Part shown: positions 36,820 through 47,823 of the stretch, piece after piece
Numbering within the stretch: position 1 is the first letter of the stretch
How the letters are laid out: the number at the start of each line of letters is the position of its first letter
Origin: Primorskyibacter marinus
GTDB lineage: Bacteria > Pseudomonadota > Alphaproteobacteria > Rhodobacterales > Rhodobacteraceae
Length of the DNA stretch: 64,000 nucleotides
Direction: 5' to 3'
NCBI RefSeq assembly: GCF_003313245.1
Contig: NZ_QJSD01000009.1
Coordinates: 1 to 64,000 of the forward strand
Notes under the pieces: model-generated
The model's database searches: none
Seen by the model: only the letters and a program-made list of their open reading frames with translations
What the model was told of the DNA's origin: nothing
Translations under genes and position numbers: made by a program

Positions 36820-38367
36820 CTAGAACAAAGACCCCTGTTCGGGCGGTTTGGGCTTTGACCGTTTTGCCTTGGTGCCAGCCCCACCGATTTTGAAACGACC
36901 GTCGGAAAACTCTAACTCAAGTCCCGACGCATCGGCAGCGGCCACCGTGTTGGTGATGACCTTGTCGTCGCCGCGCACAATGGCATAGCCCCGTGCCAAG
37001 GTGGCGCGATGGCCCAGGGTTTCACGCAACCGGTCAAGCCCATCCAGCCGCGCCTTCGCCTCATCGACGCGGCGGGTTTGCGCCTCGCTCAGCCGTCGTG
37101 TCAGGTCAGTCAATGCACGATGCTGTTGTGTCACCTCACTGCGGATCGGGCGCGGGGTCAGCCGTGCGGAAAGCGCGTCAAGCGCGGCGCGCCTGTTCTC
37201 CGTGCTGCGTGACAGGGCGGGCGCAAGACGTGGACCCAGCACAGAAAGGCGGCGGCGTTCCCCCTCGATGGCGCGGCGCAACAGTGACGGCCGCAAGCTG
37301 CCCGCGACATCGGAAAGCGCCACCCGGCGCACCTGAACCGAGCGGATCAGCGCGGCGGGCAGGCGGTCCGATTGCGCATCAAGCCTTTGGCGCGGGCTGT
37401 CCAGCAGCGTCTCCGGGCGCGGCAGGGCGCGGGCAAGGTCGCGCAGCCGTTGACCATTGCGATCCAATCGGCTGGTCAACGCATGGCCCAGCCGCGCCTG
37501 CGCATCCCCGACCCAGGACAGCAATTCCATCCGCACCGGAACCGCATGTTCGGCGGCGGCGGTCGGCGTCGGCGCGCGCAGGTCCGACACAAAGTCGATC
37601 AAGGTGGTGTCGGTCTCGTGTCCGACGGCGGAAATCAAAGGGATCTCCGATGCTGCGGCGGCGCGGGCGACGACCTCTTCGTTGAACCCCCAAAGATCCT
37701 CGATCGAGCCACCACCCCGCGCCACGATCAACAGATCGGGCCGGGGCAAGGCGCCCCCCGGTGTCATGGCGTTGAACCCGCGAATGGCCTTCGCCACTTC
37801 CGGCGCGCAAGCCGCCCCTTGAACCGCCACCGGCCAGATCAGCACCTTGCGCGGAAACCGGTCGCGCAGCCGGTGCAGAATGTCGCGGATCACCGCCCCC
37901 GAGGGCGAGGTCACGACGCCGATGATCTCTGGCAGGTAGGGCAGCTTTTTCTTGCGCGCAGGATCGAACAGCCCCTCGGCCTGCAAAGCGGCCTTGCGCT
38001 TTTCCAGCATCGCCATCAGCGCGCCCATGCCTGCGGGACGAATATCCTCGATCACGATCTGATATTTGGATTGTCCGCCAAACGTGGTGATGCGGCCCGT
38101 GGCGATCACCTCCATCCCTTCTTCCGGCTTGGTGGCCAGACGCCCTGCCACGCCTTTCCAGATCACCCCCGAAATCACCGAACGGTCATCCTTGAGATCT
38201 AGATAGACATGCCCCGAGCGCGGCATTGACACGCGCCCCACTTCGCCACGGATGCGGACATGGCCAAATTCGCCCTCGATCACGCGTTTGATCGCGCCGG
38301 AAAGCTCCGTGACGCTGAATTCGGGGGAGTTTTTGCCGGGAATGGGATCGTCGAAAAGATCGGACAA
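36820..38367 (-). CDS. xseA: Exodeoxyribonuclease VII large subunit
   Basis: A 515-residue subunit of exonuclease VII, which degrades single-stranded DNA in both directions together with the small XseB subunit (not encoded here). The N-terminal OB-fold ([28 protein letters not shown]), the catalytic core ([16 protein letters not shown] and [28 protein letters not shown]) and the long C-terminal coiled coil are present. I use the TTG at 38367, which opens the SDLFDDP sequence and has CAGGAAAC upstream; another TTG at 38424 is possible. It overlaps no other gene, and a divergent lipoprotein gene follows. Confidence 0.93.
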   Translation of the reverse strand: MSDLFDDPIPGKNSPEFSVTELSGAIKRVIEGEFGHVRIRGEVGRVSMPRSGHVYLDLKDDRSVISGVIWKGVAGRLATKPEEGMEVIATGRITTFGGQSKYQIVIEDIRPAGMGALMAMLEKRKAALQAEGLFDPARKKKLPYLPEIIGVVTSPSGAVIRDILHRLRDRFPRKVLIWPVAVQGAACAPEVAKAIRGFNAMTPGGALPRPDLLIVARGGGSIEDLWGFNEEVVARAAAASEIPLISAVGHETDTTLIDFVSDLRAPTPTAAAEHAVPVRMELLSWVGDAQARLGHALTSRLDRNGQRLRDLARALPRPETLLDSPRQRLDAQSDRLPAALIRSVQVRRVALSDVAGSLRPSLLRRAIEGERRRLSVLGPRLAPALSRSTENRRAALDALSARLTPRPIRSEVTQQHRALTDLTRRLSEAQTRRVDEAKARLDGLDRLRETLGHRATLARGYAIVRGDDKVITNTVAAADASGLELEFSDGRFKIGGAGTKAKRSKPKPPEQGSLF

Positions 38368-38466
38368 AGTGCTGGTTTCCTGCCTGTTTGGGCGCAGTGT
38401 AATCGTCCCAATGCCCAAGGCCAAGCAGGCTTGCTCAGGTCAGGCGAAAACTGACAGTCTGGCGAT

Positions 38467-38820
38467 ATGGTGCGTGCGTTCCTGATCCTTGGGCTTTGCC
38501 TGCTGGCCGGTTGCAGTCCCGGTGCCAGCCATCTGCCCAACCCGCTTTCGTTGCCGGGTCAGGCGGTTGCAACGGGACTGGAGAACGCGGCCTACAATGC
38601 CCGGCGGGCGCGGCTTGCATGGTATGTGCAGCACCACCACGCTCAGATCATCGATGAGATCGCCGCTGGGACCGGCCCCCGGATCAGCACGGCGATGGAG
38701 CTGGCGCGTGTACCGGCGCACAGGCAACACGAACTGCTGACCCGGCTGCGCGAGGATATTGCGCTGTACCGGAAGGATGCCGCGGCATTTGTTGTCGCCT
38801 TGATGGTGCACGGGCCCTAG
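38467..38820 (+). CDS. Small lipoprotein
   Basis: A 117-residue predicted lipoprotein: residues 1-16 end in the lipobox LLAGC, so the mature part is attached at Cys16. The rest is helical, with many His, Arg and Ala residues (NARRARLAWYVQHHHAQIIDEI). I do not recognise a family. It is divergent from xseA and lies 68 bases upstream of purD, in the same direction. Confidence 0.7.
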   Translation: MVRAFLILGLCLLAGCSPGASHLPNPLSLPGQAVATGLENAAYNARRARLAWYVQHHHAQIIDEIAAGTGPRISTAMELARVPAHRQHELLTRLREDIALYRKDAAAFVVALMVHGP

Positions 38821-38888
38821 CCGCGCTTGTGCCTTTTGGCGCGGCACCCTAGAAGGCGTGCAACGTGACAACGGGCAGAGGCGATGCA

Positions 38889-40151
38889 ATGAACATCCTC
38901 ATTCTTGGCGGCGGCGGGCGCGAACATGCGCTGGCATGGGCGGTGATGCAGAACCCCAAATGCGACAAGCTGATCGTGGCACCGGGCAATGCGGGCATCG
39001 CCCAGATCGCCACCTGCGCAACGCTCGATATCGAAGACCGTGCCGCAGTGGTGAATTTCGCCGAGGCCGAGGCCATCGAGCTTGTCATTATCGGGCCCGA
39101 GGCACCCTTGGCTGCTGGCGTTGCTGACCGTTTGCGCGACGCCGGGTTGCTGGTCTTCGGCCCCTCCGCCGCCGCTGCCCGGCTGGAGGCGTCCAAGGCC
39201 TTCACCAAAGAGATCTGCGATGCCGCAAACGCGCCCACCGCCGCTTATGGCCATTTCACTGATGCCGAAGCCGCCAAGGCGCATGTCCGGGCGCAGGGTG
39301 CCCCCATCGTGGTCAAGGCGGATGGGCTTGCCGCAGGCAAGGGTGTCATCATCGCCGAAACCGTGGCCGAGGCCGAAGCCGCCATCGACGACATGTTCGG
39401 CGGCTCCTTCGGCGCTGCGGGCGCAGAGGTGGTGATCGAGGAATTCATGACCGGCGAAGAGGCGTCGTTCTTCGTGCTGTGTGACGGCGAAAGCGTGCTG
39501 CCCATCGGCACCGCGCAAGACCACAAGCGCGTCGGCGAAGGCGACACCGGCCCCAATACCGGCGGCATGGGTGCCTATTCCCCCGCCCCGGTCCTGACCG
39601 ACGAGATTGCCGAACGCGCCATGGCCGAGATCATCCGCCCGACCATGGCCGAAATGGCCCGGCGCGGCACGCCTTATCAGGGCGTTCTTTACGCTGGCCT
39701 GATGATCAAGGACGGCGCGCCGCGATTGGTGGAATATAACGTCCGGTTCGGCGATCCGGAATGTCAGGTGTTGATGATGCGCCTTGGCGCTCAGGTGCTG
39801 GATCTGATCCATGCCGCAGCCGAGGGCAGGCTGGCGGATGCGCAGGTCAACTGGGGAAACGATCATGCGATGACGGTGGTGATGGCGGCGGACGGCTATC
39901 CCGGCAGCTATGAAAAGGGCGATGTCATCTCTGGCCTTGAAACCCTGCCCGAGGACAGCTTTCACATGATGTTCCATGCCGGCACCAAACTGTCGGACGG
40001 TCGCATCACCGCCAATGGCGGACGCGTGCTGAACGCCACCGCGCGCGGTGCCAGCCTGTCCGAAGCCCGCGACCGCGCTTATGCGCTGGTCGACGGCGTC
40101 AACTGGCCGGGCGGCTTCTGTCGTCGCGACATCGGGTGGCGGGCGCTCTGA
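38889..40151 (+). CDS. purD: Phosphoribosylamine-glycine ligase
   Basis: The second step of purine synthesis: ATP-dependent joining of phosphoribosylamine and glycine. The 420-residue protein begins MNILILGGGGREHALAWA, the N-domain nucleotide motif, and carries the ATP-grasp region (VVKADGLAAGKGVIIA, GEEASFFVLCDGE, GDPECQVLMMRL). The ATG at 38889 overlaps nothing; an upstream ATG in frame at 38865 is less likely because the family begins at MNIL. No other pur genes are nearby. Confidence 0.96.
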   Translation: MNILILGGGGREHALAWAVMQNPKCDKLIVAPGNAGIAQIATCATLDIEDRAAVVNFAEAEAIELVIIGPEAPLAAGVADRLRDAGLLVFGPSAAAARLEASKAFTKEICDAANAPTAAYGHFTDAEAAKAHVRAQGAPIVVKADGLAAGKGVIIAETVAEAEAAIDDMFGGSFGAAGAEVVIEEFMTGEEASFFVLCDGESVLPIGTAQDHKRVGEGDTGPNTGGMGAYSPAPVLTDEIAERAMAEIIRPTMAEMARRGTPYQGVLYAGLMIKDGAPRLVEYNVRFGDPECQVLMMRLGAQVLDLIHAAAEGRLADAQVNWGNDHAMTVVMAADGYPGSYEKGDVISGLETLPEDSFHMMFHAGTKLSDGRITANGGRVLNATARGASLSEARDRAYALVDGVNWPGGFCRRDIGWRAL

Positions 40152-40486
40152 CGGAACCGCGCGTCATCGACGATGCATGACATCGTCAAGGATTGCACAG
40201 CCACCATATGCATCCAAGGATCCCGGCGCTTCGCCGTCTCGTCATCACGTCCCGAAAGCACCACTCCGACGCGCGCACTCCGACCGCATCGAACGAAATG
40301 CCGCGCCCATTGCGGTTCGTCGGTGCCAAATAGCACGCAAATCAAATAGGGTGGTGCCACACCCATAGCGGCAATCCCGCTCTCCACAGGCACGACGCAT
40401 GCAGAGCGCGGCGAGCGGGACCAAGCCACGCGCGAAGCAGCAGACGCCGCGCCTTGCTTCGCATACAAAACGCCAGAGTTTGTTCT
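40152..40486. other. Intergenic region between purD and the ferredoxin gene
   Basis: About 335 bases between convergent genes. I see no gene, no clean terminator and no repeat of note. Confidence 0.4.
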
Positions 40487-41182
<696 letters not shown>

Positions 41183-42658
41183 TCAGTCTTCGTCAAGTCC
41201 CAGCGCCACAAAGCGTGGATCACCGTTGCGACGCACAAGCAGCAAGAGTGATTTGCGTCCGGCCTCGCGGGCTTCGTCGATCCGGCCCTCGAAATCGGAG
41301 ATGCTGCTTACCTTGCGTTGTCCCGCTTCGGTAATCAGATCGCCAGCACGCAAGCCCTTTTCATAGGCTTGACTGACCTCGTCCACGTCCTTGACCACAA
41401 GACCTTCGGCATTGCTTCCCAGATCAAGCTGCGCGCGCAACTCGTCGTTCAGCACCGAAAGCGTCAGACCAAGAACCTCCGTCTCAGCAGGAGATTCGGG
41501 CGTGTTCGCGCCGGGCTGCGCCGCAGGGATCGCACCCTGTGCCTCTTCGCGGCGTCCAAGCGTGATCTTCAGCGTTTCAGATGTGCCTTCGCGGTTCACG
41601 ACCACGCGCACGGACTTGCCGACCTCGGTGTTGCCGACCTGACGGACCAATTCACGGGTGTCCTCGACCTCGCGGCCATCGAAGCTGACGATCACGTCAC
41701 CTTGCTTGATGCCGGCTTTCATTGCTGGACCTTCGGGCACGTCGGTGACCAAAGCACCCGCAGTTGTCTCAAGGCCCATCGCCTCGGCGACATCGTCGGT
41801 CACGTCCTGAATGCGCACGCCCAACCAGCCACGGCGGGTTTCACCAAATTCCTTCAGTTGATCGACCACGCGGGTGACAACATTGGACGCCATCGAGAAT
41901 CCGATCCCGATCGAGCCACCATTGGGCGACAGAATGGCCGTATTCACGCCGACGACTTCGCCATCCATATTGAACAGCGGTCCACCGGAATTGCCGCGAT
42001 TAATGGCAGCATCGGTCTGGATATAGTCGTCATAGGTTCCCGATAGTGCCCGGTTCCGCGCCGAGACAATCCCGGCAGAAACGGAAAAACCCTGCCCCAG
42101 CGGATTGCCCATGGCCATGACCCAATCGCCGACCCGCGCGATATCGCTGTCACCGAAACTGACAAATGGCAGCGGTTCATCCGCGTCGACCTTCAGCAGG
42201 GCGATGTCGGTGTTGGGATCTGTCCCTACGACAGTGGCGGGCAGTTCCCCACCATTGAAGAATTCGATCGTTACCTCGTCAGCACCATCAATCACATGAT
42301 TGTTGGTCACGATAAAGCCATCCTCGGAAATCACAAAGCCGGATCCCAGCGCGGATGAACGGCGTGGGCGGTTGCCCTGACCGTTGCGGTCCTGGAATTC
42401 ACGGAAGAAATCCTCGAAAGGGGAGCCTTCGGGGACAATGCCCCGCGGGCCGCTACGTCCCTCGACCATCGTCGAAGTGGTGATATTGACGACCGCCGGG
42501 CTGATACGCTCGGCAAGATCGGCGAAAGTTTCTGGGGCCCCGCGCGCCGCGGCGGCGATCGCCTGCGACATGATCAGCATCACGGTCAGACCGGACAGCC
42601 AGATCATTCGGAGGCGGGACCCGGAGATCTGCGTGGTTGCGATTGCCTGTGGTTGCAC
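41183..42658 (-). CDS. Do family periplasmic serine protease (DegP/DegQ type)
   Basis: A 491-residue envelope quality-control protease and chaperone. A signal-anchor-like segment is at about 18-38. The trypsin-like domain has catalytic His121 (NNHVID), Asp151 (NTDIALLKV) and Ser224 (GNSGGPL), and two PDZ domains follow (about 285-370 and 400-485). I start at the GTG at 42658, seven bases after AAGGAG; the frame continues upstream to 42895 without conserved sequence. Close alphaproteobacterial relatives often cluster this gene with hflKC; here hflKC lies 2.6 kb away, across rpiA and gor. Confidence 0.93.
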   Translation of the reverse strand: MQPQAIATTQISGSRLRMIWLSGLTVMLIMSQAIAAAARGAPETFADLAERISPAVVNITTSTMVEGRSGPRGIVPEGSPFEDFFREFQDRNGQGNRPRRSSALGSGFVISEDGFIVTNNHVIDGADEVTIEFFNGGELPATVVGTDPNTDIALLKVDADEPLPFVSFGDSDIARVGDWVMAMGNPLGQGFSVSAGIVSARNRALSGTYDDYIQTDAAINRGNSGGPLFNMDGEVVGVNTAILSPNGGSIGIGFSMASNVVTRVVDQLKEFGETRRGWLGVRIQDVTDDVAEAMGLETTAGALVTDVPEGPAMKAGIKQGDVIVSFDGREVEDTRELVRQVGNTEVGKSVRVVVNREGTSETLKITLGRREEAQGAIPAAQPGANTPESPAETEVLGLTLSVLNDELRAQLDLGSNAEGLVVKDVDEVSQAYEKGLRAGDLITEAGQRKVSSISDFEGRIDEAREAGRKSLLLLVRRNGDPRFVALGLDED

Positions 42659-43063
42659 TCGACTTCTCCTTGTCAGTGACGTGGGATGGTCAATTCCTGC
42701 GAACAACCATCTAATGGGGTCAATGTAGGCACAGAATTGCGGAACGCAAACAGCCCGTAGGTCCATCCAAACCCTGTTCAACGCGTTGTGAGAGTCCTTG
42801 AGCGCGCTGCGATCAAGGGGTTTGCGTGACTGGACCAGAACATCATTACATTGCCGGGACTTGGAAAAACCGCGTTCGATTTGCAGGCCTTGCATCGCAT
42901 GCTGACACTACGATGCGCATTGTAACATTTCGATCATCGGGGTCGCCCGTCCGGTGCCAACCCCCACATTTCCGACAGGGCCGGAGCGAATTGTGGCAAA
43001 TGGCCCCTCGCACCCCTGCCCCATCTTGCCTATAACGCCCCAACAACCAACGGAGTGCCGTCG
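42659..43063. other. Divergent intergenic region between protease gene and rpiA
   Basis: About 400 bases that must hold the promoters of both genes. I cannot pick out a clear -35/-10 pair. No gene or repeat is recognised. Confidence 0.4.
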
Positions 43064-43852
43064 ATGTCGTCTGAATTGTCCGCCAATGACAGGGCCAAGA
43101 ATGCCGCTGCCCGCCGTGCCGCCGATTTCGTCAAGGATGGGATGCGGGTCGGGCTTGGCACCGGATCAACCGCCGCTTGGCTGGTAAAGTGTCTGGGCGA
43201 GAGGGTCCGCGACAACGGATTGAAATTCCGCGGCGTCCCGACATCGACCCGCACCGCCGATCTGGCCCGCGAGGTCGGCATTGAAGTCATTACGCTTGAC
43301 GAGGCCGGATGGCTGGACGTCACGATCGACGGGGCCGACGAGTTCGACAGCGACTTCAACCTCATCAAGGGCGGCGGCGGCGCATTGTTGCAGGAAAAGA
43401 TCGTCGCGACGGCAAGCGACAAGATGGTAGTAATCACCGATCCCGCCAAAGAAGTCGCGAGTCTGGGGAAGTTTCCTCTGCCTGTCGAGGTCATCCCCTT
43501 CGGGATGCGCACAACAAAGACGCTGATCGAGGATGCGCTGGGGTCAATGGATGTATCGGGCCGCGACGTGACCCTGCGGATGAACGGCGATGCGCCTTAT
43601 GTGACCGACGAAGGCAACCACATCCTTGATCTGCATCTTGGCCGCATCGGCAACGCGCGTCAAATAGCACTGACCTTGAACCAACTGCCCGGCGTGGTGG
43701 AAAATGGCCTGTTCATCGACGTATGTGACGTGGTGGTGATCGGGCACAGCGATGGGACGGTCGATCTGCGCGACATTACGTCGACAATGGCCAAACAGGC
43801 CCGACCGGGCACTGAAAAGAACGAAAACCTGTTCAGCGATCTGGACGACTGA
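43064..43852 (+). CDS. rpiA: Ribose-5-phosphate isomerase A
   Basis: Interconverts ribulose 5-phosphate and ribose 5-phosphate in the pentose phosphate pathway. The 262-residue protein has the GLGTGSTAAWLV phosphate-binding motif, the catalytic DGADEFD segment and KGGGGALLQEK, all typical of the RpiA family. The ATG at 43064 follows CGGAG eight bases upstream. It precedes gor by 48 bases, both on the plus strand, so they may be transcribed together; this would match NADPH production with glutathione reduction. Confidence 0.95.
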   Translation: MSSELSANDRAKNAAARRAADFVKDGMRVGLGTGSTAAWLVKCLGERVRDNGLKFRGVPTSTRTADLAREVGIEVITLDEAGWLDVTIDGADEFDSDFNLIKGGGGALLQEKIVATASDKMVVITDPAKEVASLGKFPLPVEVIPFGMRTTKTLIEDALGSMDVSGRDVTLRMNGDAPYVTDEGNHILDLHLGRIGNARQIALTLNQLPGVVENGLFIDVCDVVVIGHSDGTVDLRDITSTMAKQARPGTEKNENLFSDLDD

Positions 43853-43900
43853 ACGCGCAGGACGGACTGACCTGCCAGCAAAGAAGTTGAGGCAAGACCG

Positions 43901-45259
43901 ATGGAATTTGACTACGACCTGTTTGTGATCGGCGGCGGCTCTGGCGGGGTGCGCGCAGCGCGCGTCGCAGCCGGAGAGGCCGGTGCGAAAGTGGGGCTGG
44001 CCGAAGAAAGCCGTTATGGTGGCACCTGCGTGATCCGGGGCTGTGTCCCCAAGAAGCTGATGGTTTTTGCCAGCGAATACGGTGAGACTGCCAAGGACGC
44101 ACAGGCCTATGGCTGGAAGATGATGGCAGGCGGGTTCGACTGGCCGACGTTCCGTGACAAGCTGGAGGCAGAGCTTGACCGGCTTGAAGGCGTATACCGC
44201 AACCTGCTGGCCAATTCCGGCGTCGAGACCTTTGACATGCGCGCCCGCATCGCCGATCCGCATACGGTGGAACTGTCCGATGGGACGCGCAAGACCGCCA
44301 AGCATATCCTGCTGGCTCTGGGCGGCTGGCCGGTCAAACCCGACCTGCCCGGTGCCGAACTGGCGATCACCTCGAACGAGATCTTCCATCTCGACAAGTT
44401 GCCGAAACGTCTGCTGATCGTGGGCGGCGGTTATGTCGCGTGTGAATTTGCCGGCATCATGAACGGTCTTGGCGTTCAGACCACGCAGTATTATCGCGGT
44501 GCACAGATCCTGCGCGGCTTTGACGAAGAGGCGCGCGGACTGGTCTCCGAAGAAATGATGCAATCCGGCGTCGATCTGCATCTCGGCACCAACGTGCTTG
44601 AGATGAAACAGGTCGAGGATGGCATCTGGGTCAAAGGCACAAATGGTTCCGAACGGGTGTTCGATCAGGTGATGTTCGCCACCGGGCGCGCGCCGAACAC
44701 AACCGATATGGGACTGGAAGATGTCGGTGTCAAACTTGGCCGTCGTGGCGAGATTGAAGTGGACGAGTTTTCGCAAACCTCCGTGCCGTCAATCTATGCG
44801 ATCGGCGACGTAACGGGCCGGGTAGAACTGACGCCGGTCGCGATCCGCGAGGGCATGGCTTTCGTCGAGACGGTGTTCAAAGGCAATCCCACGCCGGTCG
44901 ATCACGAGTTGATCCCGACCGCGATTTTCACCCAGCCCGAGATCGGCACCGTTGGCCTGTCCGAAGAGGACGCCCGCGATCAGGAACCGATCGAGGTTTA
45001 CTGCACCAGTTTCAAACCCATGCAACAGGCCTTTGCAGGCCGCTCTGATCGGGTATTGATGAAGCTGGTCGTCAGCCAGAAAACCCGCAAGGTACTGGGC
45101 TGTCACATCGTGGCACCGGGCGCGGGCGAGATGATCCAGATGGCGGGAATCGCCATCAAGATGGGAGCGACCAAAGAAGATTTCGACCGGACCGTGGCAG
45201 TACACCCCACCATGTCCGAAGAGATGGTCACAATGCGGCAACCAGTCCGCACAGCTTGA
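43901..45259 (+). CDS. gor: Glutathione reductase
   Basis: FAD-dependent enzyme that reduces oxidised glutathione with NADPH. The 452-residue protein has the FAD motif GGGSGGVRAARVA near its start, the redox-active GGTCVIRGCVPKK with Cys43 and Cys48, the NAD(P) motif VGGGYVACEFAG, the second FAD motif YAIGDVTGRVELTPVA and the C-terminal HPTMSEE motif, whose histidine comes from the other subunit. The spacing and length fit glutathione reductase rather than mercuric reductase or trypanothione reductase. Confidence 0.94.
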   Translation: MEFDYDLFVIGGGSGGVRAARVAAGEAGAKVGLAEESRYGGTCVIRGCVPKKLMVFASEYGETAKDAQAYGWKMMAGGFDWPTFRDKLEAELDRLEGVYRNLLANSGVETFDMRARIADPHTVELSDGTRKTAKHILLALGGWPVKPDLPGAELAITSNEIFHLDKLPKRLLIVGGGYVACEFAGIMNGLGVQTTQYYRGAQILRGFDEEARGLVSEEMMQSGVDLHLGTNVLEMKQVEDGIWVKGTNGSERVFDQVMFATGRAPNTTDMGLEDVGVKLGRRGEIEVDEFSQTSVPSIYAIGDVTGRVELTPVAIREGMAFVETVFKGNPTPVDHELIPTAIFTQPEIGTVGLSEEDARDQEPIEVYCTSFKPMQQAFAGRSDRVLMKLVVSQKTRKVLGCHIVAPGAGEMIQMAGIAIKMGATKEDFDRTVAVHPTMSEEMVTMRQPVRTA

Positions 45260-45333
45260 AATTCACACATTCGTTCACAGTTACCCTGTAACCGGTTAGA
45301 ACGGGCGAAATGATCGAGGAGGTTACGGCACAG

Positions 45334-46491
45334 ATGGCAGGCAACAGTGGCGGCCCGTGGGGCGGCGGCGGACAAGGCGGCGGGAACCGCGGTTCCGATA
45401 ACGGAAACAATGGCGGTGGCCGACGACCCGGCGACGACGGCTCTCAGCTGCCAGAGATCGACGAGCTGGTCAAAAAAGGACAGGAACAACTGCGCGTCCT
45501 GATGGGCGGCAGGGGTGGTCGTGGCAACGGCACCGGCTCTGGTGGTGGCGGTGGGCCAGCGTTCTCTCGCGGCACGGTCGGCATTGCCGCGCTCGCGGCA
45601 ATCGGTTTGTGGGCGTTCTCCAGCTTTTACACCGTCAAGCCCGAAGAACAGTCGGTCGAGTTGTTCCTTGGCGAATATTCCGCCACCGGCAATTCCGGTC
45701 TGAACTTCGCCCCCTGGCCTCTTGTGACCTATGAAGTCATCAACGTCACATCGGAGCGGACCGAGAATATCGGCGACGGGCGTGGTGCCGGCGGCGACGG
45801 CCTGATGTTGACCACCGATGCCAATATCGTGGATATCGGGTTTCAGGTGGTCTGGAACATCTCCGACCCCGCAAAAGTGCTGTTCAACATCCGTGATCCT
45901 CAGTTGACGGTTCAGGCCGTGTCCGAATCGGTCATGCGTGAGATTATCGCGGCGTCAAACCTGGCACCGATCCTCAACCGCGACCGTGGTCTGATCGCCG
46001 ATACCGCTTTGGAAAACATCCAGCAGACGCTGGATGAGTATGAAAGCGGCATCAACGTGGTGCGCGTCAACCTTGACCGCGCCGACCCGCCGAACGAGGT
46101 GATCGACGCGTTCCGCGAAGTGCAGGCCGCCGAGCAGGAACGCGACCGTTTGCAGCGTCAGGCTGACGCCTATGCCAACCGTGTTCTGGCCGAAGCCCGC
46201 GGTGAAGCGGCGCAAACGCTGGAAGAGGCCGAAGGCTATCGCGCCAGCGTGGTCAACCAGGCCATCGGTGAAGCCAGCCGTTTCATCGCCGTTGCAAGCG
46301 AGTTCAATCAGGCACCCGAAGTCACCCAGCGACGTCTTTATCTTGAAACCATCGAACGCTCGCTTGGCAAGGTCGACAAGATCATCCTTGACGAAAGCAG
46401 CGGCGGCAACGGCCAGGGCGTGTTGCCCTATCTGCCGCTGAACGAATTGCGCCGATCCGGCGCGGGCTCCACTTCCGGAGGGTCGAACTGA
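45334..46491 (+). CDS. hflK: FtsH protease modulator HflK
   Basis: A 385-residue inner-membrane protein of the SPFH/band 7 family that forms a large cage with HflC around the FtsH protease. It begins with a Gly-rich stretch (NSGGPWGGGGQGGGN), followed by a single transmembrane helix near residues 80-100, then the periplasmic SPFH domain and helical C-terminus. The ATG at 45334 lies 11 bases after GAGGAGG; an ATG at 45310 is possible. Its stop overlaps the hflC start by one base, a sign of translational coupling. Confidence 0.93.
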   Translation: MAGNSGGPWGGGGQGGGNRGSDNGNNGGGRRPGDDGSQLPEIDELVKKGQEQLRVLMGGRGGRGNGTGSGGGGGPAFSRGTVGIAALAAIGLWAFSSFYTVKPEEQSVELFLGEYSATGNSGLNFAPWPLVTYEVINVTSERTENIGDGRGAGGDGLMLTTDANIVDIGFQVVWNISDPAKVLFNIRDPQLTVQAVSESVMREIIAASNLAPILNRDRGLIADTALENIQQTLDEYESGINVVRVNLDRADPPNEVIDAFREVQAAEQERDRLQRQADAYANRVLAEARGEAAQTLEEAEGYRASVVNQAIGEASRFIAVASEFNQAPEVTQRRLYLETIERSLGKVDKIILDESSGGNGQGVLPYLPLNELRRSGAGSTSGGSN

Positions 46492-47543
46492 TGCGTAAAT
46501 CCGCTTTGCTTGTCCCCGTCATCGCCGTGGTGCTGATTGGGCTTTTCATGTCGCTGTTCATCGTCGATGAACGCGAAAAGGCGCTGGTGCTGCAATTTGG
46601 CCAGATCCGTCAGGTTGTCGAGGAACCGGGTCTTGGCTTCAAGGTGCCGCTGATTCAGGAGGTCGTGAAATATGACGATCGCATCCTGTCTCTGGACACC
46701 GACACGATCGAGGTGACGCCCTCGGATGACCGCCGGTTGGTCGTCGATGCCTTCGCGCGTTACCGCATTTCCGATGTGGTGCAGTTCCGTCAGGCCGTTG
46801 GCGTGGGTGGCATCCGCACCGCCGAGGACCGTCTGTCGGCCATCCTGAACGCGCAGATCCGCGAAGTTCTGGGTGCCGATCAGGTCACCTCTGACACCAT
46901 CCTGTCGGTTGAGCGCCGCGATCTGGCGGTCCGCATCCGCACTGCGGCCCGGACCCGCGCCGAAAGCCTTGGGCTGGAGATTGTCGATGTTCGGCTGAAG
47001 CAGACCAACCTGCCGCAGCAGAACCTTGAGGCCACCTTTGCCCGGATGCGCGCCGAGCGTGAACGCGAAGCCGCCGACGAGATCGCCCGTGGTAACGAGG
47101 CCGCGCAGCGTGTGCGCGCGACAGCCGACAGAACCGTGGTGGAAACAGTGTCCAATGCGGAACGTGACGCCGACATCACCCGAGGTGAGGCCGATGCCGA
47201 ACGAAACCGCGTTTATGCCGAAGCCTTTGGCGACAATACAGAGTTCTTCGCCTTCTATCGCTCGCTCGCCGCATTCGAGCAAACCATGCAGGAACAGAAC
47301 TCCACACTGGTGATCTCGCCTGACAGTGATCTGCTCAGCCCGATGTTCGGTGCAATCCGGGCGGAAGGTCTGGGTGCGGTGAATGTCGATAACATGGATG
47401 TCGAGAAGCTGCGCCAGATGGCCCCCGAAAGTCCGGGTGCGCCAAACTTGCCCGCGCCGATAACCGACGAACCAGAGGCAGATGACCCTGTTCCCGGCGA
47501 TCCCGTGGAGGGCGCAGACGATGCGCCTGCCGCATCCAATTGA
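46491..47543 (+). CDS. hflC: FtsH protease modulator HflC
   Basis: The 350-residue partner of HflK, with one N-terminal transmembrane helix (about 5-22), the SPFH domain and a long C-terminal helix. VDEREKALVLQFGQI near residue 24 is the classic HflC start of the domain. The last 40 residues are Pro/Glu/Asp-rich and longer than in E. coli. Its TGA overlaps the TTG start of the next small gene, so hflK, hflC and the DUF2065 gene behave as one coupled unit. Confidence 0.93.
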   Translation: MRKSALLVPVIAVVLIGLFMSLFIVDEREKALVLQFGQIRQVVEEPGLGFKVPLIQEVVKYDDRILSLDTDTIEVTPSDDRRLVVDAFARYRISDVVQFRQAVGVGGIRTAEDRLSAILNAQIREVLGADQVTSDTILSVERRDLAVRIRTAARTRAESLGLEIVDVRLKQTNLPQQNLEATFARMRAEREREAADEIARGNEAAQRVRATADRTVVETVSNAERDADITRGEADAERNRVYAEAFGDNTEFFAFYRSLAAFEQTMQEQNSTLVISPDSDLLSPMFGAIRAEGLGAVNVDNMDVEKLRQMAPESPGAPNLPAPITDEPEADDPVPGDPVEGADDAPAASN

Positions 47544-47737
47544 TCGAGACGCTGATCCTCGCGATCGGACTCGTGCTCATCGTGGAGGGGCTGGCCTGGT
47601 TGCTGGCCCCTTCGCTTATCGAGACCCTGCTGGAAGCCCTGCGCAGTCTGGATATTGACGCGCGCCGCCTGGTCGGCCTTACCGCGATAGCGATCGGGGC
47701 GCTGTTCCTGTGGGCCTCGTTCTGGATAGGCACCTGA
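47540..47737 (+). CDS. DUF2065 membrane protein (YjeT-like)
   Basis: A 65-residue protein with two predicted transmembrane helices (about 4-25 and 45-62) and LIVEGLAWLLAPS, the core of DUF2065. The TTG start at 47540 overlaps the last codon of hflC (TTGA), and the family is commonly found after hflC, which supports the call. Its function is unknown, but position suggests a role with the HflKC-FtsH complex. Confidence 0.82.
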   Translation: MIETLILAIGLVLIVEGLAWLLAPSLIETLLEALRSLDIDARRLVGLTAIAIGALFLWASFWIGT

Positions 47738-47823
47738 ACGCAGTTTTGTGCCGACGACTGCGCCTTCTATGTCTTGTGTCTGGGCTTAGGTCTCTGGATA
47801 GCCCGCAACAAAGGAAACTCGCC

